From: Delphinapterus leucas | Taxonomy: Eukaryota > Chordata > Mammalia > Artiodactyla > Monodontidae | Reading direction: 5' to 3' | Assembly (NCBI RefSeq): GCF_002288925.2 | Contig: NW_022098076.1 | Span: 77,084,009 to 77,148,008 of the forward strand | DNA length: 64,000 nt | Part shown: positions 29,331-49,167 of the stretch, piece after piece | How positions within the stretch are numbered: the stretch's first letter is position 1 | Layout of the letters: every line of letters starts with the position of its first letter | The notes under the pieces: model-generated | Told to the model about the DNA's origin: nothing | Databases searched by the model: none | What the model saw: the letters and a program-made list of their open reading frames with translations, nothing else | Position numbers and translations under genes: made by a program

Positions 29331-30277
29331 CACCACCGCCCCCTGTCCACCTTGTCCACCTGTGGGTAATGAGGAAGCAGAGACCCAGGTTCAGATCCCT
29401 GGTGCTGTTGGTCTTCTCCCCTGCCTACCAGACCAGAAATGACTGAGAAGGAATCCTGGGCTTGGTCTCCACTACCAGTCTTCTTGGATCAAAGGCAGAG
29501 AAAGAGCAGTAACCCAAGGAGAGCAACAAGCTCAGGGCTTGGGAGGCCCTCACCGACCAATGAGGTCAGTCATTCCCAGAGCCTTTATTGAATGTCTACG
29601 GAGGCCTTGCTGGCCTGAAGGCAGATTCTGGCCCTGTGGGGGGTCTGCTTCATCTTCTATTCACTGGAGAGAAGGGGTCCTCCCCCTCCCCTCCTAGAGA
29701 AACCTTGGTCTCCCAAGAGACTAGCAGTTTGGAAGCACTTTGTAAACAGAGATTTGAGATAAGCACATGGCCCTACCAGCTCCATGGGCAGTGTCTGCTC
29801 CACTCCAGCCCTCGATGCCCTGGCTCTGCAGCTGCTGGAGGAGAAGGTGTCAGGCCCCGGAGAGTGGGGAGTGGGAACAGAAATAAACCCAACCCTACCA
29901 CCCCCCGACGCCCCACACTCAGGGGCGGCCAAGCAAGGGGCAGGGAGGCTGCAGTGGGAAAGAGGCACCCTTCCAGCCTAGGGCTATGCGTACTTCCTCT
30001 GGTTGTATTATACACGGCCACTCATTCAACTCTAGGGTCCCAAGAAGTGTCTAAGTGAACCTGTGGAGACTGAGTCTGTACAGGGCTGGACTGTTTCTCC
30101 ATTGCCCCACTTCAGCCTCAGAAATTAGATGGACCGTTCAGGGTCCACAAAGCCCCAAACCCAAAAGCCAAGAAGAGAGTCTTTTCTAAAGAGGACCTTT
30201 CTGGTCAACTCCTTCCCTTGCTTCCCTAGCCCCAAAGGCCCAGCAGGCAGGCAGAGTTCCTGGATGGGATATACTGA

Positions 30278-30500
30278 TTGGGTCAGTGTAGACCTAGATT
30301 CTGGGTGAACTGCCTTGGTCCTGGAGCCAGGCATGATCTAGGTGGCACTCAACCAGTCAGTGCAGACCCCGTGGCTGTGGAGCCCTGCCCAGCCAGGCCC
30401 CGGTGGGATTCCCTGGGTTAGTGAGAACCCTGGGTCCTAAGCTGACCAAGCCCTCAGGGAACTCACCACTTATTGGGTCAGTGTAGACCCAGGGCCCATA
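30278..30500. repeat. Degenerate repeats near the ATG9A 5' end
   Basis: The motif ttgggtcagtgtagacc occurs at about 30278-30294 and again at 30473-30489, with a weaker copy (agtcagtgcagacccc) at about 30355. Related blocks such as ccctgggt recur between them. Probably part of an upstream intron of ATG9A. Confidence 0.6.
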
Positions 30501-30599
30501 GAGCCCCTGCCAGCCGGGCCTGGGTTCAGGGGTTCCTGCGAACGTTGGAGGAATCAATCCAGTCCGACAGCCGATACCCGCAGGTGGGCTGGGTTGCCT

Positions 30600-31310
30600 C
30601 CCTACACCCAGCAGCCACGACCCGAGCCCAGCACGCCCCCAGATTGCCCGGCCCCCGGCCAAAGGCTCGGCTCCCAACAGCGGACAGCACTGCGCGCGGC
30701 CCCGTCGCTCGCGCGCGCCCCCGTCCGCGCGCCCCCGCTATCAAAACATTCCGGCTGCGCGCCCCCGCCCCGCCCGCGGCGCCCCTTCCCCCGTTACTCG
30801 CCGCGAGCTCACTTAGGGCTCCGAGGGCACCCCTGGCCAGGCCCGACCGGGACCGTGAGATTTCGGTATCCGGTCTCGCGTTTCACCTCAGGGACGGTGA
30901 CCCGGGTGATTCCAGGGGCTCCGTCGGCTCCACTGGGCTCTGCCCGACCCGGAGCGGTAGGCCCGGCGTCTGCCACTCACTGTCACCCGCAGTTAGCCTG
31001 ACCAATGAACGTGATAGGTGGAGACACGACGGCCAATCTCGGCGTCTGGGGCGGGACTAAAGGCTAGAGGCGGGTCTTGGAAGTCAGGGGACCAATTGTG
31101 CGCTCTACGTGGGGAGGGGTTCAGGTGCGGGCGACGCCTTTTGTCCTCTTTGCTGCCCCGTAGTGACGAGATTGTTGTGCTTTTGCAGAAATCCGTGCTT
31201 CGAACTGTAGACGGCCGTGTCACTCGGCTCCCTGGGACCTTTGGGGCAGCTTCTGAGGGCGGGGACGAGTTCACGCGGTTTAGTCACTGCTGGAGGTCGT
31301 CGCACGGGTA
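30600..31310. promoter_or_regulatory. Divergent CpG-island promoter of ATG9A and ANKZF1
   Basis: Very CpG-rich (for example gctcgcgcgcgcccccgtcc near 30708) and located between ATG9A 5' UTR sequence on the minus strand and the ANKZF1 leader on the plus strand. No TATA box seen. The ANKZF1 non-coding first exon probably lies around 31070-31310, since the first coding exon begins with an acceptor at 31573/31574. The promoter looks preserved although ANKZF1 is not, which fits the need to drive ATG9A. Confidence 0.65.
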
Positions 31311-33644
31311 ATGAGGAGCGGTTGGTTAATGAACCTCAGTGATTTTAATTCTGTTGGACTGGATTTGGTTGCTGAATGCGCCCCCATTTCACTCTTGTGT
31401 GGTCCGAGACTGGGGGGTGTGAGAAAGCGGGCTGGGGTCACGTATTAACCCCTGTCACCAGGGCGAGGGCCGTGGTGCCTTGCGCCGTGGGGGAGACCAA
31501 GTCATGCTGGCGGGAGACGCGGCATAGGATCTTGCTTTGGGGAGCTCTGTTTCTTAACCGCCTTTGTGCTCAGCCATGTCGCCGGCTCCAGCTGCAGCCC
31601 AGGCTTCTGTGTCGGTCTCCCTGTTTGACCCCAAGGCGGATACTCCGGTCCTTCAGGGCCTGCGCCTGGTGAGCCATGCTCCCGGGGAGGCTCTGGCCCA
31701 GGCTCTGCAGGTTTCCTATCCAGGTATCTGGGAAGGTTTGGGGTGGACCCGTGAGGGACGTGACAGGGCTCTTTAAAGGGAGCTTATTGCTCCTTCAGGG
31801 AACACATTTTTTTATTGGTGTTTCCCAGCTTAGGAGCCCTTGTTGACATCTCCTTCTACTGGATAAAATTTATCAAACCCCAACTGCAGAGTGTTTGGTT
31901 TTTACTTTTCCTTTTAAGCTGAGGTTTGTGTATATGTTTCTTAACTGTTATGAATTTAAGGCAACATTTGTACGTGTAAAATTAAAATCTATATTTTGGT
32001 CAAAAAAAAAAGAATTCACTCGATCTCTGGATTTCCAGAACAGGCTCCTGAATTGTCTCCAAACAAGTCTCTTGCCATTGTTTATGCCTCATCATGTTAC
32101 CACCACTGCCTGCAAAAACACTTCAAAATTCCTTGACATAGTCCAAATTTAACTATTCCAATCAAGTCATTCCTTCTTGCTGAATATAAAACAACTTACT
32201 CTTGGTTTCATACAGCTTTAGTTTGGCTGTTTCTCTTGTACCTTTTTAAAGAACAAACTGCACACTGTAATTGGAAATATAAGCTAAAAAAGTGGCATTT
32301 GGGAAGTGATTTTTGCACAGTTAAAAAGAATTTTAACTTTACCAGAAATCATTTTCTAGGATTTCTCTAAACAATCCCGTTGATTAATTTACAATGTTTG
32401 ATTTATATTCATTTTACGTACATCTTTTCAGAAGCATATTTATTGTATAAGGTGATTGTTGTGCTATTCGCTTCGTTATTACTAGATTGTAAATTCCTTG
32501 AAGGCAAGGACATGCCATCTCTTTTTGTATCCTCCTCTGCTTTGTATATCAGACTCTGAATGTAATCCTAGATACTGTGGATTTGGGCTCCTTTTCTACC
32601 TCTGTTTACCCTCCCCTTATTTAGGTTCAGGGGAGAGAATAAGCCCAGAAAGAAAACCACTCCAGGGTCCTCTGGATATTTCAGAGAAGTTGTTTCGTTC
32701 AACCTGTGACCAGACCTTCCAGAACCACCAGGAACAGGTAAAAGACCAGGTACAGAGCTAAATGGTGGAAGCAAAAGTGTAATGGTAGGTGGGGAGAGGT
32801 AGACATTTTGTCTTTAATGAATAAAGTTCCATGTTTTAACTAAGAAAGTTAGTGTTACCTGGTCATACTTCCTGGAGTTCTGTTAGAGGTCTTGTATACC
32901 ATAAAAGGCCAGGCTGGGCCATGCTTCCACACTGTGCTTCCTTCTTTGCCTCCTGCTAGAGGGGACATTATGAACTTGATTGGCATCGGTTTAACCTAAA
33001 GCAGCATCTCAAGGACAAGCCTCTCCGGTCTGCCCTGGACTTTGAAAAGCAGAGCTCCACAGGTGATGACTGTTGGGAGACCTGTGTGGGGATAGGTCAT
33101 GGGGATGGAGAAAGACCCTAGTTTAGGAGCTTGAGGAAAGGTCAAAGATGGGGCACCAAACTTGCGTATCTCATGTTGTTCTCAGGAGATCTTTCCAGCA
33201 TCTCAGGATCAGAAGACTCAGACTCAGCCAGTGAGGAGGACTTGCAGATACTGGATGAGGAGAGGGCTGAGTTTGAGAAGCCTGACCTACCCCGAGGCTT
33301 CCACCCCCATCGGGTTCTTTTCCAGAATGCCCAGGGCCAGTTTCTTGATGCCTATTGCTGTGTCCTAGGCCCTCGCCAGGCAAGTGCCAGCACAGGTTGT
33401 GTGGTCAACTCCAGCCTCCTGTACACTCAGCCTAGACTTTCCCTCAGCACAGTCCGTGTCTCACTTCCTTCCTTCCTTCCTGTTGGGGGTGGGTATCACA
33501 CTTGACAGCACAGTCTTGGATTGAACTGGCTTGAATCTTAGAAGGGTCAAGTGTAATGGAATTAAGTTTGGAAATAGACCAATCTAGGTTTGAATTATGG
33601 TTCTACCACTTGACCTTGACTACCTCCACAAGCCTCAAATTTTC

Positions 33645-33851
33645 TTTTTTTTCTTTTTTTTTTTTTTTGCGGTACGCAGGCCTCTCACTGTTGTGGCCTC
33701 TCCCGTTGCGGAGAACAGGCTCTGGACGCGCAGGCTCAGCGGCCATGGCTCACGGGCTCAGCCGCTCCGCGGCACGTGGGATCCTCCCGGATCAGGGCAC
33801 AAACCCGTGTTCCCTGCATCGGCAGGTGGACTCTCAACCACCAGGGAAGCC
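33645..33851 (-). repeat. CHR-2-like SINE inserted into a MIR, ANKZF1 intron
   Basis: Reverse-oriented short-body element with poly-T at low coordinates. Target-site duplication ctcaaattttctt on both sides. MIR text flanks it on each side (33555-33644 and 33852-33935), so the SINE split an older MIR. Confidence 0.93.
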
Positions 33852-34530
33852 CTCAAATTTTCTTATTTGTAAAATGGGGACAAATAAGTTGTATTAAAAG
33901 AGATGATGCATGTGAAGCACTTAGCATTGGCACTTATTTCTTGCTGTCAGAAAGTGCCACAGATATGTTCGTGCTGCTCCTCTGTCATCCAGGTGCCCCC
34001 AGAAGCAGCAGAAGTGCTGCTACAAAACCTGAAAAGCGGAGGTCCCAGGGACTGCATGGTGCTCATGGCTGCTGCTGGGCACTTTGCTGGTGCTGTTTTC
34101 CAAGGGTGAGAGGGTGCTGCATGGGGTAAGGATGGAATGGATCCTGGTAGCCTGGGAGTACCAGCTGGTTTCCAGTACTGAGTCTGTGCTGTCTACAGAC
34201 AAGAAGCGTTGACACACAAAACCTTTCACTGCTACACAGTGCGGGCCAAGTGGGGCACAGCCCAGGGGCTTCGGGATGCCCGGGGTGCGGCTTCCCGCTC
34301 TGCTGGAGCCAACCTGAGGCGCTACAGTGAAGACATGCTATATAAGGTGAGTTAAGTGTCCAGATCTGGTGCTCCTCTAATCCACACTTTTTCCCTCTCA
34401 ACTGATTAAATGTTACAGTAGGGAGGCTGGCTCCTGTATCCCCTGTCTTGGTTATTTTTGGGTAGATGAAGGTAGAATGGGGTGAATGCCCAGGATTCTT
34501 AGTCCTGTCATTCTCCCTCCATTATCTTCT

Positions 34531-34837
34531 TTCTTTCTTTCTTTTTGGCTGCATTGGGTCTTCATTGCTGCGCACGGGCTTTCTCTAGTTGCGGGGACTA
34601 CTCTTCGTTGCGGTACGCGGGCTTCTCATTGCGGTGCCTTCTCGTTTCAGAACACGGGCTCTAGGCATATGGGCTTCAGTAGTTGTGGCACGAGGGCTCT
34701 AGAGTGCAGCCTCAGTAGTTGTGGTGCACGGGCTTAGTTGCTCCGTGGCACGTGGGATCTTCCCAGACCAGGGCTCGAACCCGTGTCCCCTGCATTGGCA
34801 AGCGGATTCTTAACCACTGTGCCACCAGGGAAGCCCC
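34531..34837 (-). repeat. Long-body CHR SINE in an ANKZF1 intron
   Basis: Reverse-oriented, with the (ttct)n-rich tail first and the inverted head gccaccagggaagcccc last. The string cctccattatcttct flanks both ends (34516-34530 and again from about 34837). Confidence 0.94.
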
Positions 34838-35637
34838 CTCCATTATCTTCTGCCTCCCACTCCCTACACATGATCTGTGGGTCATGTTTTGGTTGGAGAT
34901 TTAAAAGTAGCAAGTGAAGAGATGCAGGGCTGAGTTACTTTCTTCTCTAGGATGTTTGTGACCTGCTGGAAGGGCCAGAATAGGCTAAGGTGCTGGAGAA
35001 GGCTGGGACGATACTGATGCGTGCACCCCGCTCTGGCCGGTCCTTGTTCTTTGGAGGCCATGAGGCTCCCTTGCAACGTGGGGATCCCCGACTTTGGGAT
35101 ATCCCCCTCACTACCCGCAGACCCACCTTCCAAGAGCTACAGCGTGTGCTCCATAAGCTGACCACCTTGCATGTCCACGGTGACCCTTCTGTCCAGATCC
35201 CCAGACTCCCTAGACCTTCCCGTACCTCCCGGCCCAAGCCTCGGCTTCTCATTTGTGCACCCAGATGATTTTCTAGCCCTCGTACTGCAGTCCGATGGCA
35301 TCTTCATTGAGAGAAACCTGGGCGGGCTTCTCCTCAGCTAAATTTGAGAACCATCTTTTGTTTTATGGCAGGAGAAGACCCCCGGGAGACAGTCAGGTTG
35401 GATTTACCTCAGACAAACTGGAAGACAATGAGAGGAAGGAAGGCCACTGAGGAAGAAAGAAAGGTCCGCAGTGATGAAAATGAGGCACTCGGGCGGAATG
35501 AGGAAGCTCCCAAACAGGGTTTGAGCACCATCTGGCAATTGTCAACTCTCTCTCAGGGTCTGTCCTAGAACTGCAGTGGCAAATCCCCTACTGTCATAAC
35601 TTATTCACTTCCCTATTTATAGGTAAACCCTTACATA

Positions 35638-35639
<2 letters not shown>

Positions 35640-35675
<36 letters not shown>
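35640..35675 (+). repeat. (AC)n microsatellite
   Basis: About 17 AC units between the ANKZF1 exons at 35372-35518 and 36219-36649. Confidence 0.96.
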
Positions 35676-35678
<3 letters not shown>

Positions 35679-37913
35679 TGTTTATAGTGTGGGGTATGTG
35701 GTAGCAATTACACGTTTTGTGACTTTTCCAAATCTATCGTCTCTTTTGTTCACTGACGTTATCTCTAGTACTTTGAGAAGTCTTAGCATGAAGTCGATGC
35801 TTGAATGTGTGTTGTGTGGATCTTACATAATTTACCTGTCTTCTTGGATGCTCTGGTTTTGGGCTAAGGGCTGCTTGCCTTGCTGCAGACTGTTGGCCTG
35901 CATGGCTGTCACTGCTCGTGCTTTCCTCTGTTGTGCACCACCCTAAGGCTGTCATGGGAATGTTCAGGGACTCTTGTCCCTGCATAGCTTCTTCTGGGCC
36001 TGTGCTTGTCTGGGCTGCGAGCCTCATCTCTGCATGTGATACTAATGGCTTCAGCTCTTGATGGGCTACTTTATCTTGGGTGACAAAATACAAACACTTT
36101 TATTTCAAGTGATCTGGATTTTCTCTCTGTGTACATTCTTATGCATCTGGGGCAGCCCACAACCTTCTACCCTCTGCTTATTCCTGAGATGGATCTAACA
36201 TAGCAGATTTTTCCCTAGGTTCAGAGTCAGAGGGAGAGGATGGCTCCCAGGTAGAGTTGGAGCTAGTAGAGGTGACACTGGGGATGCTGGATCTTCGTGA
36301 ATTTGAGGTATTGCCCAAGCAGAGGAGGAGAAAAAGGAATAAGAGGGAGAGAAACCAAGACCTGGAGGCTGGGGCGCAAATGACTCTTTCCCAGCAACCT
36401 CAAGAAGATGAGGCCTTTTCAGAGTCAGAGCCTTTGGGGCCTTCCCCAGATGAGGCCAAGTCCCCTGGTCAGCCAGAGCACTGGGATGTGCTCTTGGCTG
36501 CTTGCCGAGCTGGAGATGGGGGATGCTGAAGCTCTGGCTAGCTGCCAGCCCCCTAGACCCTGGAGTTCTGTCTCTGCTCAGTGCCCCCTTGGGCTCTGGT
36601 GGCTTCACCCTCCTGCACGCAGCCGCCACAGCTGGGAGAGGCTCAGTAGGTAAGGGCCCTCGTGCCGGCCCCTCCTGACGATGATCTTGGCACCAGCTAC
36701 TTAGCAGTGTTTCCCCTGGTCTGCTTGGGTGATGTTGGGAGGAGCCGGAGGCAGGTGATGTTGAACTCATTTTTTGGGTTTTTGCACCTAGGGACTACCG
36801 GACCCGGCCACCGTACACGGTTGCAGCTGACAAATCATGTGATGAGTTCCAGAGCTTCATGGAGAAGAATCCAGATGCTAATGATTACAGCAAAGCTCAG
36901 GTCAGCTGGAAGAGGCAGCAGCAGGGTGGGAAAGCATCAGAGATTCTGGCTAGATCTTTTCTATTTTCTTCCAGTTTTACCAAGGATAGTTTGTATAGGT
37001 CTTACCTTATACCTTCCCAGAAATCCTCCAGGTGCCAGGGCCACTGACAGCGGAAATGGAGGCGCGGCAGGCCATTCGGAAAAGGGAGCGGAAGGCAGCC
37101 CGGCGGCACCGGCAGGAGCAGTAGTGGGAGCAAGAAGAGCAGCGGAGATTTGCCGCCCTCAGCGACTGAGAGAAGGCGAGGCTGGAAGTTCTTTCTTCCC
37201 CAGCAACACTTCCTTAGAGGTCTGATCCAGTGTGCAGTGTCACTTCTTGGGTACCCTCTCCACCACTGGGGCCTTGTCCTTAACACAACTTCTCTTCCCC
37301 TCAGGGAGCTCTGGCTGCAGAGCGCCGACTGGCTGCCCATTTGGGAGCCCCTACCCCTCAGGTCCCTGACCCTGCCATCATCAGTGTTCGGTACATAGAG
37401 GGGGTGGGCGTGAGTGGGTAGGTTGTGATGAGTTAGAGGCCATTCTGGACAAGTAGAATGCGTGCCCGCTCAGTGTTCAGAAAGGCTGTTGAAGGGATTT
37501 GAGACGCTCTGGGAACCTTTGGAATAAAAATAGAAGTGGCAGGAGGAGGGACAGGGAAGGCTTGGATTAGAAAGTTTCTGGGACACCTCTCCAGCCATTT
37601 TTCTTCCTCTTGTTCAGACGCCACTGGAGCTGTGGGACATCCCTCCAAGGCCTCATATTCCCTTTCACTACTTTGACTTCTTTCCTCTCCACACGCTGCC
37701 TCCAGGATCATCGCTGTCGGGCTGGAAAGCCCTTTTCCTGATCTCTTACAGCTCCACCTGGGGCCAACTCTAGGCTCTGAGAGGGCACATACACACTGGC
37801 CCCCTCTGGTTTCTTCTTCCCCACGAAACCAGAGAGTATTTGGAAGATTGGGGTGAGGGACATTCAGGAACCAGGGCCATAGAGGTGTGTGGAGCTGGTA
37901 CTGTCTCTGGAAT

Positions 37914-37919
37914 TTTAAT
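37914..37919 (-). terminator. GLB1L: Probable poly(A) signal of GLB1L
   Basis: TTTAAT on the plus strand is ATTAAA in the GLB1L sense, about 135 nt past its stop. It lies only about 170 bp beyond the ANKZF1 stop, so the two 3' ends converge closely. Confidence 0.55.
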
Positions 37920-38054
37920 CACAATGAAGTTTGGCAAGGAAACTGCACTTGTACTTACATTCAGACCTGTGGCCTTTGTTTCCTTACGGTCACCATGACT
38001 AGTACCAAGGGATCCTGCCCACTCCATGTCCCAGGTCCAAGGGTTACCTTTCTT

Positions 38055-47004
<8,950 letters not shown>

Positions 47005-47130
47005 GGCGCTTTCGGGGCTCTTCTAGTCAGAGACGGTGGTCCGACCGTCACGTGGCGGATTCCTGGGAGGGAACCTCAGCGAGCAAGTGGGCGGAGACCA
47101 CCTCAAGTTGCCAGGCGAATTAGTCTGGAC
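47005..47130 (-). promoter_or_regulatory. GLB1L: GLB1L upstream region with a GTCACGTG box
   Basis: The motif GTCACGTG lies at 47047-47054, about 43 bp upstream of the GLB1L start codon. It contains the core of the lysosomal CLEAR element bound by TFEB/TFE3 and is also a USF-type E-box. No TATA box is evident. Confidence 0.5.
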
Positions 47131-47189
47131 TTTGTCTACAGCCTGCAGCTACCCACTACTCGACTAGTTTGTAAAATCCTCTACATCTT

Positions 47190-47347
47190 GCTACTCAAAG
47201 TGCAGTTCATGAGCCAGCTTCACCAGCATCACCTGGGAGCTTGTTAGAAATGCAGAGTCTCAGATCCTACCTCAAACCTATAGAATCAGATTTTGTATTT
47301 TGACAAGCTTTCCAGGTGCTCCTAAGCAAACTCAAGATTGAGAAGCA
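47190..47347 (+). repeat. MER5-like DNA transposon, split by a SINE
   Basis: cagcatcacctgggagcttg, ttagaaatgcagagtctcag and cctatagaatcagatttt are typical MER5 text. The right end is interrupted by the SINE starting at 47348. Confidence 0.75.
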
Positions 47348-47463
47348 GGGATTTCCCTGGTGGTCCAGTGGGTAAGACTCTGTGCTCCCAATGCACTAGA
47401 TCCCACATGCCACAACTAAGAGCCCACATGCCGCAACTAAGACCAGCGCAGCCAAATAAATAA
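47348..47463 (+). repeat. Short CHR-type SINE with target-site duplication
   Basis: A reduced body between two copies of agattgagaagcag (about 47334-47347 and 47464-47477). Confidence 0.92.
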
Positions 47464-47869
47464 AGATTGAGAAGCAGTGCTCTACTACACTGAGCCCCCT
47501 GAGGGTGGGGAGAATCTTATCCAACCTGAATCCTCTGCTTCTATCACAGGGCCTGGCACATAGCAGGTTAAATCTAGATGAATGTCAGAAACAGGTTCAG
47601 AACCAAGGGAAACCAGAGGAAAGGGGGTGGGGGGGACCAGATTACAAGAGGGATCTTTTTCCTGGAGAGTCCTTTGCTGCTTCAACAAAAGAGACCATCT
47701 AGGCCATCCTATTTTCTTTGGATGTGCACCTCTTTCCAATTTATCCCTGCCTGCTTAGGCAAGAGAGGTCGAGGACAACTGCTTGGTTCCAAGGCTTGGG
47801 AATTTGTGAATTTCCATTACACCTGCCTTCACAGTCCCAAGCCTGGGATGTGAGGACCAGGATAATATT

Positions 47870-48265
47870 ATTATTATTAATTTCTGATTATTGACGCTGC
47901 CGAGAGCTATGTGTCAAATACTGTGCTAAGCACTTTCCCTCTCATTTAATCTCCAGACAACTCTGTGAGGCCGATGATGATCATTTCCATTTTACTGATG
48001 AGGGGGCTGAAGGATACAAATATGAAGTAGCCTGTTCAGTGTCACACAGCTAGTTTAGTAGAGCTGGGATTTAAACAAGGCAGTCTGGCCTCACAGTTCA
48101 TGCACTTAACCTTAGGTACTAGTATACCCATTTTACAGTGAGGGAAAGTGAGCCTTCCAGAGGTTAAGTAACTTGTTCAGGTCACACAGCTAATAGGCTA
48201 TTAAGACAGGATTCAGACCCTAGTCTGGTTCAAGAGCCTGAGCTCTTAACCACTGAGACTACGGT
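47870..48265 (+). repeat. Two adjacent MIR fragments
   Basis: First: ccattttactgatgaggggg and gtgtcacacagctagtttag. Second, after about 20 bp: ccattttacagtgagggaaa and ggtcacacagctaataggct. Both lie between GLB1L and STK16. Confidence 0.8.
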
Positions 48266-48599
48266 AATGGGATACAGGCCAGAGCCCTCAAGGTTGTACT
48301 GATCAGAGCTCCAGGGGTCCAGGCCGCCAGCACCCGCCCCTCTCAGCATCCACCTCGGGCTGGACCGTAGCTGGCTGCCCAGTGCGCGGGAGGTATGACG
48401 CCCCCTACCTCTGGCATTGGGAGATGGAGGTCCTGGGGGGCCTCAGGCCGAGGCCGGCTTTGCTCCCCTTTGGCGTAGATGCCTGCGTCTTGACCCGTAC
48501 TGAAGGCCAGGTGTGGAACCCTCACTCGGGTCCTGGGACCCGTCCTCCCCCTGGCCTAGCCAGCACCGGGCCTCTCAGCTCCACGCCCCCACATCGCCT

Positions 48600-48703
48600 G
48601 GGTGCCCAGAGGTTGCTAGCATACTACGGGCCGTTACACAGGCGCGGGCTGATGACGTAATCGCTGTTTCCGGTGTCTGGCGCCTCCCTCCAGCCGAAGC
48701 CAG
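48600..48703 (+). promoter_or_regulatory. STK16: STK16 promoter and non-coding first exon with a CRE
   Basis: A CRE-like TGACGTAA lies at 48653-48660 in a GC-rich block. A non-coding exon appears to end at 48703 (...agccgaagccag followed by gtgagt), and the next exon starts near 49063. The exact start of transcription is unknown. Confidence 0.65.
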
Positions 48704-49064
48704 GTGAGTTGGGAGTCCAGGCTGGCCCACCCTGGGCTCTGCGCGCCGAGACTGGGGTGGGCTGTGCAAGTGGTGGGTCCGGGCCTCGCACCTCCCCCCC
48801 GGAACCCCCCCATGACCTGCCTTTGCAGCCCAACGGGCGTGGGAGTGGGAGTCGCCTAAAGGTGGGCGGGGGTTGGAGGAAGTGGCCTGGGAGTCGCCGC
48901 GGGGCCTGAGGCTTTTAGGCACCTGACCCCAGCCTTGGAGCCGGCGTTGCCAGGGCCCATTTTTTCTAGGTTCCGAGATCTGGCCCTGAGCGCTCCACGT
49001 TGCCACTTTAGGGGTCTTCTGGATTGTGCCCGGCCAGCGACCCTGCCGTTCTTTTCCTTCCAGC

Positions 49065-49148
49065 ATGATCCGCTGGACCCCCAGCGACTTGCCTGAAAGA
49101 GACCTCTCAACCTGGACGAACCCTTTGGCAGCCCCAGACCGTCCTTAA
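49065..49148 (+). other. Upstream open reading frame in the STK16 leader
   Basis: An ATG at 49065 opens a 27-codon frame ending TAA at 49146-49148, inside the exon that carries the STK16 start. A second upstream ATG at 49154 is out of frame and overlaps the STK16 start at 49168. Both could reduce translation. Confidence 0.6.
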
Positions 49149-49167
49149 GGAGGATGACTGAGACACT

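Larger units (their letters stand above)
31576..37741 (+). pseudogene. ANKZF1: ANKZF1 (Vms1 orthologue), inactivated unitary copy
   Basis: Recognisable coding exons: 31576-31723, 32625-32737, 32960-33062, 33186-33379, 33993-34105, 34199-34346, 34951-35179, 35372-35518, 36219-36649, 36792-36900, 37032-37175, 37305-37390, 37618-37741. Intact ANKZF1 (human 726 aa) has a zinc finger, a VLRF1 peptidyl-tRNA-cleaving domain, ankyrin repeats, a coiled coil and a VCP-binding helix. It frees stalled chains from 60S ribosomes. Here a TAG at 34981-34983 would end the protein after 283 residues. A 1-nt deletion near 36515-36524 gives TGA at 36527-36529. TAG at 37122-37124 and TGA at 37167-37169 hit the coiled-coil/VIM exon. 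The first zinc-finger Cys is Arg (LFRSTC). The small exon for VRLLLEAGADPTVQ is not found. The VLRF1 GTAQG segment remains. Introns are retained, so this is not a processed copy. Confidence 0.92.
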
